DNA from: Rhizobacter sp. SG703
Lineage (GTDB): Bacteria; Pseudomonadota; Gammaproteobacteria; Burkholderiales; Burkholderiaceae_C
Direction: 5' to 3'
Length of the DNA: 64,000 nucleotides
NCBI RefSeq assembly: GCF_012275445.1
Contig: NZ_JAAZQK010000001.1
Location: 181,198-245,197, forward strand
The notes below the pieces were generated by a model that made no database searches, was not told the origin of the DNA, and was given only the letters and a program-made list of their open reading frames with translations. Shown here piece by piece: positions 44,951 to 54,190 of this stretch. The stretch's first letter is position 1, and each line of letters starts with the position of its first letter. Both the position numbers and the translations under genes were made by a program.

Positions 44951-45675
44951 TGGCCACCAGCCCCTGGCAAGAGGTCGCGATCGACGCGATCGTGCGGCGC
45001 ACGCCACGCGTCGCGAGCGTGTTCCTGCGGCTGCAGCTGCCCGCGTCGCAGGCCGGCCAGCACCTGGACCTGCGGCTGTCGGCGCCCGACGGCTACCAGG
45101 CGCAGCGCAGCTACTCGATCGCGTCGGCGCCCGGTGCGGCACGGGTCGAGCTGCTGATCGAGCGGCTCGACGACGGCGAGGTCTCGCCGTGGTTCCACGA
45201 CGCCGCCGAGGCCGGCGACACGCTGGAAGCGCGCGGCCCGATCGGCGGTCATTTCGTGTGGCAACCGGCCGACGGCGGACCGCTGCTGCTGGTGGGTGGC
45301 GGCTCGGGTGTCGTGCCGTTGCTGGCGATGCTGCGGCTGCGGCACACCGCCGGCCGCGGCGTGCCGACGCTGCTGCTGTACTCGGCGCGCCGCCACGAGG
45401 AGCTGATCGCTGCCGATGAACTGGGTGCGATGGCATCGGCCGATCCATCGCTGCGGCTGGTCTTCATCACGACCCGCGAGCCCGCCCGCCGGCCCGGCGA
45501 CCTCGACCGCCGGCTGGACGACACGCTGCTGCGCCAGGCGCTGGCCGACTGGGGCCATGCGCCCGCAGCCGCCTTCGTCTGCGGCGCGACGCCCTTCGTC
45601 GAGGCCGTCGCGTCGGGCCTGCGTGCGGCCGGCATCGACGCCGCGACGATCCGCACCGAACGCTACGGCTCGTAG
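44950..45675 (+). CDS. Ferredoxin-NADP reductase-like flavoprotein
   Basis: A 241-residue protein with the two-domain fold of the ferredoxin reductase family. The FAD-binding barrel has the RxYS motif (QAQRSYSIASAPG, about residues 52-64) and ARGPIGGHF. The NAD(P) domain starts with LLLVGGGSGVVPLLAML and ends with AAFVCGATPFVEAV. It stops after the conserved C-terminal aromatic segment (ERYGS), with no 2Fe-2S domain. It is translationally coupled to the molybdopterin protein upstream and most likely supplies or accepts its electrons. Confidence 0.88.
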   Translation: MATSPWQEVAIDAIVRRTPRVASVFLRLQLPASQAGQHLDLRLSAPDGYQAQRSYSIASAPGAARVELLIERLDDGEVSPWFHDAAEAGDTLEARGPIGGHFVWQPADGGPLLLVGGGSGVVPLLAMLRLRHTAGRGVPTLLLYSARRHEELIAADELGAMASADPSLRLVFITTREPARRPGDLDRRLDDTLLRQALADWGHAPAAAFVCGATPFVEAVASGLRAAGIDAATIRTERYGS

Positions 45676-45692
45676 CCAGCGACAATCGCCGG

Positions 45693-46484
45693 ATGTCCCG
45701 CCCTGCCCTGCGCACCGTCTGCGCCCACCGCTACGTCACGCCGCTGCGCGAAGGCGGCTCGCTGCCCGCGATCATCGAAGCCGATGACGAAGGCCTGTAC
45801 GTCCTCAAGTTCCGCGGTGCCGGCCAAGGCCCGAAGGCGCTGATCGCCGAGCTGGTGTGCGGCGAACTGGCCCGGGTGGCCGGCCTCGCGGTGCCCGAGA
45901 TCGTGCTGGTCGAACTCGAGGCCGAACTCGCCCGCACCGAACCCGACCCCGAGATCCAGGACCTGATCCGCGCAAGCGCCGGGCTGAACCTCGCGCTCGA
46001 CTACCTACCCGGTTCGGTCACCTTCGATCCGCTGGTCGACCGGCCGGCCGCCGACATCGCGTCGGCCATCGTCTGGCACGACGCCTTCGTCACCAACGTC
46101 GACCGCACGCCGCGCAACAGCAACCTGCTGATGTGGCACCGCCGGCTGTGGCTGATCGACCATGGCGCGGCGCTGTATTTCCATCACTCGTGGGATGGCC
46201 ACCTCGACCGCGCTGCCAGCCCTTTTGCGCTGGTGCGCGACCATGTGCTGCTGCCGTTCGCGGCCGCGCTGCCCGAGGCCGATGCGCGCATGCGCGAAGC
46301 GATCACGCCGCAGGCCATTGCCGACATCGTCGCGCTGATTCCCGATGCCTGGCTCGACGAGCCCGAGGTGTTCGCCGACCGGGCCGCGCACCGCCAGGCC
46401 TATGCCGACTACCTGACGCACCGGCTGGCGGCGTCGCATGTCTTTGTCGAGGAGGCGATCCGTGCCCGCTCCCAGCTCCGCTGA
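45693..46484 (+). CDS. HipA-like kinase-fold protein
   Basis: A 263-residue protein related to HipA kinases but shorter than the usual 400-440 residues. It begins with YVTPLREGGSLPAIIEADDEGLYVLKFRG, a glycine-rich loop and a lysine strand. The middle has SAIVWHDAFVTNVDRTPRNSNLLMW (partly, HDAFVTNVDRTPRNSNL), which matches the HipA catalytic Asp/Asn motif, and LWLIDHGAALYF, the metal-binding Asp motif. There is no HipB-like partner. It overlaps the DUF3037 gene by 23 bp, a frequent pairing whose role is unclear. Confidence 0.85.
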   Translation: MSRPALRTVCAHRYVTPLREGGSLPAIIEADDEGLYVLKFRGAGQGPKALIAELVCGELARVAGLAVPEIVLVELEAELARTEPDPEIQDLIRASAGLNLALDYLPGSVTFDPLVDRPAADIASAIVWHDAFVTNVDRTPRNSNLLMWHRRLWLIDHGAALYFHHSWDGHLDRAASPFALVRDHVLLPFAAALPEADARMREAITPQAIADIVALIPDAWLDEPEVFADRAAHRQAYADYLTHRLAASHVFVEEAIRARSQLR

Positions 46485-46905
46485 TCTCTGCACCTACGAC
46501 TACGCGATCGTCCGCGTGGTGCCGCGGGTCGAGCGCGGCGAGTTCATCAACGTCGGGGCGATCGTCTCGTGCGCGCCGTCGGGCTTCCTGCAGGCAGGCA
46601 TCGAGGTCGACGACGCACGGCTGCTGGCGCTCGACCCAGGGCTCGACCTGGCCGCGATCCGCGCGTCGCTGGCCGCGATCCCGGCGATCTGCCGCGGCGG
46701 TGCCGACGCCGGCGTGCTCGGCCGGCTGCTGCCGCGCGAGCGCTTCGACTGGCTGGTCGCGCCGCGCAGCACCGCGATCCAGACCTCGCCGGTGCACACC
46801 GGACGCTGCCGCGACCTGCCGGGCGCGCTCGAGCGGCTGCTCGACGCGATGGTGCGGCCGCGCCGCGCCGCCACCACGGGCAGCGCAGAGGTTCAGCCGA
46901 GGTAG
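46462..46905 (+). CDS. DUF3037 protein
   Basis: A 147-residue protein starting at a GTG with GAGGAGG six bases upstream, inside the end of the HipA-like gene. It opens with YDYAIVRVVPRVERGEFINVGAIVSC, diagnostic of DUF3037, and includes an LAAIPAICRGG helix and a PVHTGRC segment. DUF3037 proteins usually accompany HipA-like proteins, as here. Its 3' end overlaps the 3' end of the M32 carboxypeptidase gene by 13 bp. Confidence 0.87.
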   Translation: MPAPSSADLCTYDYAIVRVVPRVERGEFINVGAIVSCAPSGFLQAGIEVDDARLLALDPGLDLAAIRASLAAIPAICRGGADAGVLGRLLPRERFDWLVAPRSTAIQTSPVHTGRCRDLPGALERLLDAMVRPRRAATTGSAEVQPR

Positions 46906-48386
46906 CGGCTTTCGAGGTGCCGGCGGAAATGCAGCGGGTTCAGCGGCTCGCCGCTCGCGCGCACCGACAGTTCGGACGTCGTCCAGCGGCTCGCCTGCTG
47001 CCAGACCTGCTCGCGCAGCCAGTCGAACACCGGTGACAGGTCGCCGGCGGCGATGCGCGAATCGAGGTCGGGGTGCTGGCGGCGCAGCGTCGCGAACCAT
47101 TGCGCGGCATACATCGCGCCGAGCGTGTAGCACGGGAAGTAGCCGAACAGGCCTTCGGGCCAGTGCACGTCCTGCAGCGGGCCGTTGGTGAAGTTGCCGC
47201 GGGTGTCGACCCCCAGCAATTCCATCATGCCGGCGTCCCACAGGTCCGGGATGTCTTCCGGCTCGATCTCGCCTTCGATCAGCGCGCGCTCGATCCGGTA
47301 GCGCAGGATCACGTGCGCCGGGTAGGTCACCTCGTCGGCGTCGACACGGATGAATCCCGGGTTCACCCGTGTGACCAGGCGGTACAGGTTGTCGGGCGCG
47401 AAGGCCGGTTGCGCGCCGAAATGCGTGGCCAGCACCGGCGCCAGCAGCTGCGTGAAGCCGCGGCTGCAGCCGAGCTGCATCTCGAAGCTCAGGCTCTGGC
47501 TTTCGTGGATGGCCATCGAGCGCGCACTCGACACCGGCTGGCCGAGCCAGCTGCGCGGGCGGTTCTGCTCGTAGCGGCCGTGGCCGGTCTCGTGGATGGT
47601 GCCCATCAGGCTTTGCAGGAAGCCGTCTTCGCGGTAGCGGGTGGTCAGGCGCACGTCTTCCGGCACGCCGCCGGAGAACGGATGGGCGCTGGTGTCGAGC
47701 CGGCCGGCGTCGAAATCGAAGTCCAGCAGCTGCATCACCGCCTCGCACAGCCGGCGCTGCTGCTCGACCGGGAACGGCCCGGTCGGTTCGATGCAGGTCT
47801 CGCGGGACTGCCGCTCGCGCACCTGCGCGATCAGACCGGGCAGCCATTGGCGCAGGTCGTCGAAGACGCGGTCGACCTCGACGCTGGTCATGCCGGGCTC
47901 GTAGCGGTCCATCAGCGCATCGTATTTCGACAGGCCGGTCTGCTGCGACAGCAGGCTCGCCTCTTCGCGCCCGACGCGCAGCACCTCGCGGAAATTGACG
48001 ACGAAGCCGGCCCAGTCGTTGGCCGGGCGCTGCGTGCGCCACGCGTGTTCGCAGCGTGCGGTGGCCAGCGAGCGGGCCTGCACCAGCGATTCGGGAAGCG
48101 CGTTCGCGAGCCGCCATTCGCGGTGGATCTCGCGCAGGTTGGCACGCTGGAAGTCGTCGAGCGGTTCCTGCCCGGCGCGTTCGAGTTCGCCGGCGGTCGA
48201 CGGATCGGTGCGCAAGCGATGCATCAGCGCCGAGAGCTCCGCCACCGCGGCAGCCCGGGCGTCGTTGCCCTTGGGCGGCATCATCGCGGCCTGGTCCCAG
48301 CCGGCGATGGCGCGAAGGTGATCGAAGTGGTGAAGGCGTTGGCTCAGGGCGGCCAGCGCGTCGTAGGCGGGTGTCTTGGTCGTCAT
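46893..48386 (-). CDS. M32-family metallocarboxypeptidase (Taq type)
   Basis: A 497-residue cytoplasmic zinc carboxypeptidase of normal family length. The zinc site is HETGHGRYEQNRP (HExxH, about residues 262-266) with the downstream glutamate in SMAIHESQSLSFE. The family motifs DLRQWLPGL, HPFSGGVPEDVRLTTRY, VTYPAHVILRYRIERALIEGEIE and GYFPCYTLGAMYAAQ are all present. It removes C-terminal residues from peptides in general protein turnover. It is transcribed toward the HipA/DUF3037 pair and shares its last codons with the DUF3037 gene on the other strand. Confidence 0.95.
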   Translation of the reverse strand: MTTKTPAYDALAALSQRLHHFDHLRAIAGWDQAAMMPPKGNDARAAAVAELSALMHRLRTDPSTAGELERAGQEPLDDFQRANLREIHREWRLANALPESLVQARSLATARCEHAWRTQRPANDWAGFVVNFREVLRVGREEASLLSQQTGLSKYDALMDRYEPGMTSVEVDRVFDDLRQWLPGLIAQVRERQSRETCIEPTGPFPVEQQRRLCEAVMQLLDFDFDAGRLDTSAHPFSGGVPEDVRLTTRYREDGFLQSLMGTIHETGHGRYEQNRPRSWLGQPVSSARSMAIHESQSLSFEMQLGCSRGFTQLLAPVLATHFGAQPAFAPDNLYRLVTRVNPGFIRVDADEVTYPAHVILRYRIERALIEGEIEPEDIPDLWDAGMMELLGVDTRGNFTNGPLQDVHWPEGLFGYFPCYTLGAMYAAQWFATLRRQHPDLDSRIAAGDLSPVFDWLREQVWQQASRWTTSELSVRASGEPLNPLHFRRHLESRYLG

Positions 48387-48456
48387 GTCATCGATGCGTT
48401 GTGCATCGATGCTACGTCAGGCCGGCCTGGCCGGGCCCGGACAGACCCCGAGGAAT

Positions 48457-48684
48457 TCAGTCGGCCGAATCGGTGTCCGATTCGGGTTCCGCGTCGATCA
48501 GGTGATCGTAGGCGTTGATGTCGGACTCGACGCGCGGGATCAGCGGCTTGTCCAGCGGGCGGCAGATGCGGCGCTGCAGGCGTTCGAGTCGCTCGGAACG
48601 CTCCATCGCCTGGAACACTTCGGCCGGATTCATCATCAGAACGAAGGGGTTGCCAACGATCTCGGTGCTGTCGGTGCTCTGCAT
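48457..48684 (-). CDS. Small hypothetical protein (75 aa)
   Basis: Not recognised. The protein reads MQSTDSTEIVGNPFVLMMNP then a helical, charged stretch with AMERSERLERLQRRICRPLDKP and an acidic tail. No signal peptide or membrane segment is present. Codon use fits the neighbours and the 222-bp gap upstream could hold its promoter, so a real gene is likely. An in-frame extension to 48843 has poorer coding character and was not used. Confidence 0.6.
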   Translation of the reverse strand: MQSTDSTEIVGNPFVLMMNPAEVFQAMERSERLERLQRRICRPLDKPLIPRVESDINAYDHLIDAEPESDTDSAD

Positions 48685-48906
48685 GGTGACGCTCCAGTGA
48701 ACGGGTGTGTCGATGGAGTCACTGTAGGCGCCGCGTCCGTTTCCTCGTAGTCGGTACTGCTCCAAACGAGGGGTCAGAAGAACCCTGACAAGTCTGTCGG
48801 CGAGGCATGCGGAAGCCGGTGATCCAGCTCCGTATGGAATCATATTTATCGTTACAGATCAATGAATTGAATGAGTTACCTCATGCAAGACTTTAGATCT
48901 TGCCAC
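48685..48906. other. 222-bp AT-richer intergenic region
   Basis: Unusually AT-rich for this genome around 48838-48900 (for instance ATCATATTTATCG). It lies upstream of the small 75-residue protein and downstream of tatD. It probably holds the promoter of the small gene; no clear stem-loop or repeat was found. Confidence 0.45.
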
Positions 48907-49698
48907 TTACACGGCCGCGAGCCTCGGCAGCCGGAACAGCGCTTCGAAGTTGCGGCTGGTGTGGGCCGCGACCTCGTCCACCGTGCAGCCCTTCAATTCG
49001 GCGAGCTGCTTGGCGACGTAGGGCACGTACGCCGGCGAATTGGTCTTGCCGCGGTACGGCACCGGCGCCAGGTAGGGGCTGTCGGTCTCGATCAGGCAGC
49101 GGTCCAGCGGCACGTAGCGCGCGACCTCTTTCAGCTCGACGGCACTCTTGAAGGTCAGGATGCCGGAGAACGAGATCAGGAAGCCGAGGTCGAGCGCCTC
49201 GCGCGCGACGGCCATCGTCTCGGTGAAGCAATGAAACACGCCGCGCGAGCGCCCGGCGCCCTGCTCCTTCAGCAGCGCGACGGTGTCCTCCGACGCACTG
49301 CGGGTGTGGATCACGAGCGGCAGGTCGCGTTCGAGCCCGGCGCGGATGTGCACCCGGAAGCGCTCGCGCTGCCATTCCATGTCGGCGATGCTGCGGCCGT
49401 TCAGGCGGTAGTAGTCGAGCCCGGTCTCGCCGATCGCGACCACCTTGTCGCGTCGGCTCAATGCCACCAGCGTCTCGACGCTCGGCTCGAGCACGTCTTC
49501 GTTGTCGGGGTGCACGCCGACCGAGGCCCAGAAGTTGTCGTGGCCCGCCGCCAGCGCCTGCACGCCGTCGAACTCCTCGAGCGTCGTGCAGATGCACAGC
49601 GCGCGGTCGACCTGCGCGGCCGCCATCTCGGCGCGGATCTCGTCGAGGCGAGCGTGCAGCTCGGGGAAGCTCAGGTGGCAGTGCGAGTCGACGAACAT
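48907..49698 (-). CDS. tatD: TatD-family metal-dependent hydrolase (DNase)
   Basis: A 263-residue amidohydrolase-fold protein. MFVDSHCHL holds the first metal ligands, followed by GVHPDNE, AIGETGLDYYR (bridging Glu), PLVIHTR, GVFHCFTE and LIETDSPYL (catalytic Asp), all in the order expected for TatD/YcfH. Such enzymes have 3'-5' exonuclease or other phosphoesterase activity. It ends the mltG-tmk-holB-PilZ run on the minus strand, the arrangement commonly seen in betaproteobacteria. An ATG 24 bases further upstream is an alternative start. Confidence 0.93.
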   Translation of the reverse strand: MFVDSHCHLSFPELHARLDEIRAEMAAAQVDRALCICTTLEEFDGVQALAAGHDNFWASVGVHPDNEDVLEPSVETLVALSRRDKVVAIGETGLDYYRLNGRSIADMEWQRERFRVHIRAGLERDLPLVIHTRSASEDTVALLKEQGAGRSRGVFHCFTETMAVAREALDLGFLISFSGILTFKSAVELKEVARYVPLDRCLIETDSPYLAPVPYRGKTNSPAYVPYVAKQLAELKGCTVDEVAAHTSRNFEALFRLPRLAAV

Positions 49699-49764
49699 GG
49701 GGGAACGGCGGGAGCGGGACATCGGCGTCGACGGGCTCGGCGCAGTGCGCCCGACCGACAGGGT

Positions 49765-50154
49765 TCAGATCGTCTGCGTCGGCTTCGAGGACTGGATCGA
49801 GGTGCCGAGGATCTCTTCGATCTTCAGCTTCAGCACGCGGGTCTTCTCATCGGTCGGAAAGCGCACGCCGACGCCCTGGGTGCGGCCGCCCGAGGCGTTC
49901 GGCGGCGTCAGCCACGACACCTTGCCGGCGACCGGATAGCGCTGCGGATCGTCCGGCAGCGACAGCAGCAGGTAGATGTCTTCGCCGAGCTTGTACTCGC
50001 GGGTGGTCGGCACGAACAGGCCGCCCTCGCTGAACAGCGGGATGTAGGCGGCGTACAGCGCGCCTTTTTCGCGGAAGACCAGCTGGATGACGCTCGGCCG
50101 CGAGGCTGCGGCCGGTGCGACCGCGCGGGAGGGAGTGGCGGAGGAATCGCTCAT
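49765..50154 (-). CDS. PilZ-domain protein
   Basis: A 129-residue cytoplasmic protein. After a short Ala/Ser-rich start, VIQLVFREKGALYAAYIPLFSEGGLFVPT and YKLGEDIYLLLSLPDDPQRYPVAGKVSWLTP (seen as two strands) followed by GVGVRFP match type IV pilus PilZ proteins. The RxxxR c-di-GMP-binding motif is absent, as in the pilus-type members. It is expected to help type IV pilus biogenesis or twitching. Its ATG overlaps the holB stop codon. Confidence 0.92.
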   Translation of the reverse strand: MSDSSATPSRAVAPAAASRPSVIQLVFREKGALYAAYIPLFSEGGLFVPTTREYKLGEDIYLLLSLPDDPQRYPVAGKVSWLTPPNASGGRTQGVGVRFPTDEKTRVLKLKIEEILGTSIQSSKPTQTI

Positions 50155-51203
50155 CGGGCCGAGTGTACCGAAGGACCCTTGGCATGGCGCGCCGGTGCCA
50201 GCGCCTCGCGGGCCTGTTGCACCAAGGATTCCACCATCACCGGCTGATTCCACGGGTGTTCGCCATGCCGGCTCGCGGCCGACAGCGACGCCGCCCAGCG
50301 CGTCAGCCCGTACAGCGGCATCGCCGCGGGCAGCGAGGCCGGCGGAAAGTAGCGCGGCGGTGCGCCGCACGCCAGGCACAGCGCGTCGTGGCAGAGCTTG
50401 TGCATCGCCTCCAGCAGCCGCGGCAGCGGCCAGGCGGCCAGTTGCCCCGCGTCGCCGGCCGCAAGCTGCTTCGGCAGGCGCAGCCAGGCCACCGCGTCGA
50501 CGCCGTCCTGCGCCCAGTCGAGCGCCTGCAGCGGCTGGCCGCCGGCCGCGGCGAGCAGCACGTCGGGCTGCGCGATCTTGTGCTCGGCGAGCCAGCGGGT
50601 CGCCTGGTCGGTCGGCGGCAGCGCGAGCGGCAGCGCCTGGCAGCGGCTGCGGATGGTCGGAAGCAGCGCATCGGGCGAGCCGCTGCTGAGGATGAAGCGC
50701 GCCTGGCCGGGCGGCTCTTCCAGCGTCTTCAGCAGCGTGTTGGCCGAAATGCCGTTCATCCGCTCCGCCGGGTGCAGCAGCACGACCTTGGCACGCCCGC
50801 GCGCCGAGGTGGTCTGCGCGAAGTTGACCGCGCCGCGGATCGCCTCGACCTTCAGTTCCTTGCTCGGCTTGGCCTTCGAGGCCTTGGCCTCGCTGTCGCC
50901 GCCGTCGTCGGCGCTGTCCCAACCCAATGCTTCGCGCAGCGCCTCGGGCAGCAACACCAGCAGGTCGGGATGCGAGCGCGACTGCACCAGGTGGCAGCTC
51001 GCGCAACGCCCGCAGGCCGGCTTGAACTGTCCGACCGGCACGGCCTCGCACAACCACGACTGCGCCAGCGCCAGCCCCAGTTCGAACTGGCCGATGCCCT
51101 GCGGCCCGTGGATCAGCAGCGCATGGCCGCGCTGCGTGCGCAGCGCCTCGTCGAGCGCCGTCGCCAGCCAGGGCAACGGCAGCTTTCCATCGGGATCTAC
51201 CAC
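50151..51203 (-). CDS. holB: DNA polymerase III delta-prime subunit
   Basis: A 350-residue clamp-loader subunit starting at a GTG that overlaps the tmk stop. The Walker-A-like loop is degenerate ([15 protein letters not shown]), as usual in delta-prime. The zinc-binding cysteines are in [10 protein letters not shown] with an upstream Cys, and the SRC motif appears in [30 protein letters not shown] is the sensor/helix region (as [17 protein letters not shown]). It functions in loading the beta clamp. A Lys/Ala-rich insertion ([10 protein letters not shown]) after the zinc module is a local peculiarity. Confidence 0.93.
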   Translation of the reverse strand: MVDPDGKLPLPWLATALDEALRTQRGHALLIHGPQGIGQFELGLALAQSWLCEAVPVGQFKPACGRCASCHLVQSRSHPDLLVLLPEALREALGWDSADDGGDSEAKASKAKPSKELKVEAIRGAVNFAQTTSARGRAKVVLLHPAERMNGISANTLLKTLEEPPGQARFILSSGSPDALLPTIRSRCQALPLALPPTDQATRWLAEHKIAQPDVLLAAAGGQPLQALDWAQDGVDAVAWLRLPKQLAAGDAGQLAAWPLPRLLEAMHKLCHDALCLACGAPPRYFPPASLPAAMPLYGLTRWAASLSAASRHGEHPWNQPVMVESLVQQAREALAPARHAKGPSVHSAR

Positions 51204-51808
51204 GGGTACTGCTCCAGCGAGGCGAGAACTTGCTGCCAGACCTGCTCGCGCGGTGCGGCGGCATCGATGCGGACGATGCGATCCGGCGCGGCCTGCAGGC
51301 GCGATGCATACCCCGAGCGCACGCGCTCGAAGAAGGCCAGGTCTTGTTGTTCGAAACGGTCCGGCGCCCGCACCGCGGCGCGGCGCTCGGCCGCCAGCGC
51401 GGCCGGCAGGTCGAACCAGAAGGTCAGGTCGGGCTGCAGGTGGCGGTGCACCCAGCTCTCGAGCGTGGCCAGCACGCCGGCATCGAAGCCGCGCCCGCCG
51501 CCCTGGTACGCGAAGCTCGCGTCGGTGAAGCGGTCGCACAGCACGGTGCGGCCGGCGGCCAGCGCCGGTTCGATGACCTGCGTCAAATGATCGCGGCGCG
51601 CGCCGAACACCAGCAGCGCCTCGGTCAGCGGGTCCATCGGCGAATGCAGCAGCAGTTCGCGCAACTGCTCGGCCAGCGTGGTGCCGCCCGGCTCGCGGGT
51701 CAGCACGACCGGCTGGCCGGCGCTGCGCAGGTGCTCGGCCAGTGCGTCGATGTGCGTGGACTTGCCGGCGCCGTCGATGCCTTCGAAGGTGATGAATCGT
51801 CCGCGCAC
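51197..51808 (-). CDS. tmk: Thymidylate kinase
   Basis: A 203-residue enzyme phosphorylating dTMP to dTDP. The P-loop is [11 protein letters not shown] (residues 8-18), followed by the DR(Y/F) motif [15 protein letters not shown] and the LTREPGGT segment. The lid contains arginines ([14 protein letters not shown]), so it is the bacterial type. Length and order are normal. It sits between mltG (11 bp upstream) and holB, which it overlaps by seven bases. Confidence 0.96.
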   Translation of the reverse strand: MRGRFITFEGIDGAGKSTHIDALAEHLRSAGQPVVLTREPGGTTLAEQLRELLLHSPMDPLTEALLVFGARRDHLTQVIEPALAAGRTVLCDRFTDASFAYQGGGRGFDAGVLATLESWVHRHLQPDLTFWFDLPAALAAERRAAVRAPDRFEQQDLAFFERVRSGYASRLQAAPDRIVRIDAAAPREQVWQQVLASLEQYPW

Positions 51809-51819
51809 GAGTCTGGTGG

Positions 51820-52818
51820 CTACTTCTGGTACTGGTTGACCGCGCGATTATGCTCGGCCAGCGTCTCGCTGAACTGGCTGCTGCCGTCGCCTCGGGCCAC
51901 GAAGTACAAGGCCTTGGTGGTGTCGGGCCGCACCGCGGCCAGCAGCGAGGCCCGCCCCGGCATCGCGATCGGGGTCGGCGGCAGCCCGGTGCGCAGGTAG
52001 GTGTTGTACGGGCCGTCGGTGGTCAGGTCGCGCTTGCGCAGGTTGCCGTCGAAGGCCTCGCCGAGCCCGTAGATCACCGTCGGGTCGGTCTGCAGCGGCA
52101 TGCCGATGCGCAGCCGGTTCGTGAACACGCCGGCCACGCGGCTGCGGTCGGCCGGCGTGCCGGTCTCCTTCTCGACGATCGAGGCCAGCGTCAACGCGTC
52201 GTCGGCATTGCGCAGCGGCGAGCTGGCGGCCCGCTCGGCCCAGGCCAGCTCCAGCTGGCGCTGCATCGCGCGGTGTGCCCGCTTCAGCACCGCGACATCG
52301 CTCGCGCCCTTGCTGTAGGCATACGTGTCGGGATAGAAGCGGCCTTCGGGCGACAGGCCGGCCGCGCCGATCGCGGCCATCAGCTGCGCGTCGGTCATGC
52401 CGGTGGTGGTCTGCTTCAGGTTCTCGGCCTTCGCGAGTTCGGCGCGGAACTGGCGGAAGGTCCAGCCTTCGATCAGGCGCACGGTGGACAGCACCTCGTC
52501 GCCGCGCACCATCTTGTCGAGCAGGCCGCGCGGCGTGATGCCGCGCGTGATCGCATAGCTGCCCGCGCGGATCCTGCGCGCCTGGCCCGACCAGCGGAAC
52601 CATTCGTAGAGCAGCACCGGCGGCGCCTGCACGCCGGCCTGGGTCCAGGCCAGTGCGACCTCGCGCGGCGAGGTGCCGGGTTCGATCGACACCTCGACCG
52701 CATCGGCATTCAGCGGCAGCGGCTGCTGCAGCCACCACACCGTGCCGCCGACGGCCGCGCCGACGACGAGGAGGCCCAGCACGAACACCAGCAGGACGAG
52801 ACGGCGCAGGAATTTCAC
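51820..52818 (-). CDS. mltG: Endolytic murein transglycosylase
   Basis: A 332-residue inner-membrane enzyme (YceG family) that cleaves nascent peptidoglycan strands. One N-terminal membrane helix (about residues 5-28) is followed by a LysM-like subdomain ([16 protein letters not shown]) and the catalytic domain with ASIVEKETG (catalytic Glu), [24 protein letters not shown] and [23 protein letters not shown] start gives the expected N-terminus. It begins the mltG-tmk-holB-PilZ-tatD operon and is divergent from ygfZ. Confidence 0.95.
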   Translation of the reverse strand: MKFLRRLVLLVFVLGLLVVGAAVGGTVWWLQQPLPLNADAVEVSIEPGTSPREVALAWTQAGVQAPPVLLYEWFRWSGQARRIRAGSYAITRGITPRGLLDKMVRGDEVLSTVRLIEGWTFRQFRAELAKAENLKQTTTGMTDAQLMAAIGAAGLSPEGRFYPDTYAYSKGASDVAVLKRAHRAMQRQLELAWAERAASSPLRNADDALTLASIVEKETGTPADRSRVAGVFTNRLRIGMPLQTDPTVIYGLGEAFDGNLRKRDLTTDGPYNTYLRTGLPPTPIAMPGRASLLAAVRPDTTKALYFVARGDGSSQFSETLAEHNRAVNQYQK

Positions 52819-52910
52819 GGCGGGAAGCTCGAAAGAAGGCCTGGAGACCCCGGTCGGGACCCGATGACGGGCGCTGATGATAATCGGCACTTCCGCACGG
52901 CTTGTATCCA

Positions 52911-53831
52911 ATGAGCACAACACTCTCCCTCGACGGAATCGCGACCCTGTCCCACTGGGGCGTGATCCGCGCGCGCGGCGCCGATGCCGCCTCTTTCCTG
53001 CACGGCCAGCTGACCAGCGACGTCGCGCAACTCGGTGCCGACCAGGCGCGGCTGGCCGGCTACTGCTCGGCCAAGGGCCGGCTGCTCGCGAGCTTCGTGG
53101 TGTGGAAACCCGCCCCCGACGAGCTGCTGCTCGCCTGCAGCGCCGACCTGCTGGCACCGACGCTGAAGCGGCTGTCGATGTTCGTGCTGCGCGCGCAGTG
53201 CAAGCTGAGCGATGCGTCGGCCGAGTTCGTGCTGCACGGCCTCGCCGGCGCCTCGGCGCGGGCCTGGCTCGGCAGCGCTGCGATGTCCGAGCCGTGGCAG
53301 CGCATCGAGCACGCCGGCGGCAGCCTGGTGCGCCTGCCGGATGCCGATGGTCACGAACGTTACCTGTGGGCCGCGGCCGCCGGCACGCCGGCCCCTGCCC
53401 TGCCCGTGCTGTCGCTCGACGCCTGGCGCGAAGGCGAGGTCGCGAGCGCGGTGCCGCGCGTCGAGGCGGCCACCGTCGACCAGTTCGTGCCGCAGATGCT
53501 CAACTTCGAGCTGGTCGGCGGGGTCGACTTCAAGAAGGGCTGCTACCCCGGGCAGGAGATCGTCGCGCGCAGCCAGTACCGCGGCACCATCAAGCGCCGC
53601 AGCTTCCTGTTCGAGTCGGCGGTGCCGGCGAGCGCCGGGCAGGAGATCTTCCACAGCGCCGACCCCGGGCAGCCGGCCGGCCTCGTCGTCAATGCGGCCG
53701 GGCCGCGCGTACTGGCCGAGGTCAAGCTCGCGGCGCTCGACGGCGGCAGCCTGCACCTGGGCGCCGTCGACGGGCCGGTGCTGGTCCGCCAACCGATGCC
53801 GTACGACGTCGACATCGACGTGACGGCCTGA
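52911..53831 (+). CDS. ygfZ: Folate-binding YgfZ/GcvT-like protein
   Basis: A 306-residue tetrahydrofolate-binding protein involved in maintenance of iron-sulfur enzymes. The diagnostic motif KKGCYPGQEIVAR (about residues 204-216) with its conserved cysteine is intact. FLHGQLTSDVAQL and GYCSAKGRLLASF match the family N-terminus. It is divergent from mltG, with about 90 bp between them, a common Burkholderiales neighbourhood. Confidence 0.95.
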   Translation: MSTTLSLDGIATLSHWGVIRARGADAASFLHGQLTSDVAQLGADQARLAGYCSAKGRLLASFVVWKPAPDELLLACSADLLAPTLKRLSMFVLRAQCKLSDASAEFVLHGLAGASARAWLGSAAMSEPWQRIEHAGGSLVRLPDADGHERYLWAAAAGTPAPALPVLSLDAWREGEVASAVPRVEAATVDQFVPQMLNFELVGGVDFKKGCYPGQEIVARSQYRGTIKRRSFLFESAVPASAGQEIFHSADPGQPAGLVVNAAGPRVLAEVKLAALDGGSLHLGAVDGPVLVRQPMPYDVDIDVTA

Positions 53832-53893
53832 CCGGCCGGGCCGCCGCGGGCATTCCAGGCACGACTTCACGGACCCGCATCGGCGGCGGCATC

Positions 53894-54190
53894 GTGCGCG
53901 AATTGTTCATCTACTATCGGGCGAAGGCCGGCGACGCCGAGGCGTTGTCGGCCGCGGTCCTTGCGACCCAGGCGCTGTTGCAGTCGGCCTGGCCCGGGCT
54001 CCAGGCCCGGCTGCTGCGCCGCCCCGATTCCCGCGACGAACACCACACCTGGATGGAAACCTACGCCTTCGCGCCCCACGGCATCGACGACACGCTGGCG
54101 CGCCTGATCGAAGCGCAGCTCGCTGCCGTGCTCGCGCCGTGGATCGTCGGCCCCCGCCACTGCGAGGGCTTCGTGCCATGTGCCTCGTAG
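53894..54190 (+). CDS. Small DUF4936-like protein
   Basis: A 98-residue protein beginning at a GTG: RELFIYYRAKAGDAEALSAAV, LQARLLRRPDS, HHTWMETYAF and a C-terminal HCEGFVPC. This matches the small DUF4936 family with a ferredoxin-like fold that usually sits beside the NRDE/TANGO2 gene in Burkholderiales. Function unknown. Its end overlaps the start of the next gene by 13 bases, so the two are translationally coupled. Confidence 0.82.
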   Translation: MRELFIYYRAKAGDAEALSAAVLATQALLQSAWPGLQARLLRRPDSRDEHHTWMETYAFAPHGIDDTLARLIEAQLAAVLAPWIVGPRHCEGFVPCAS

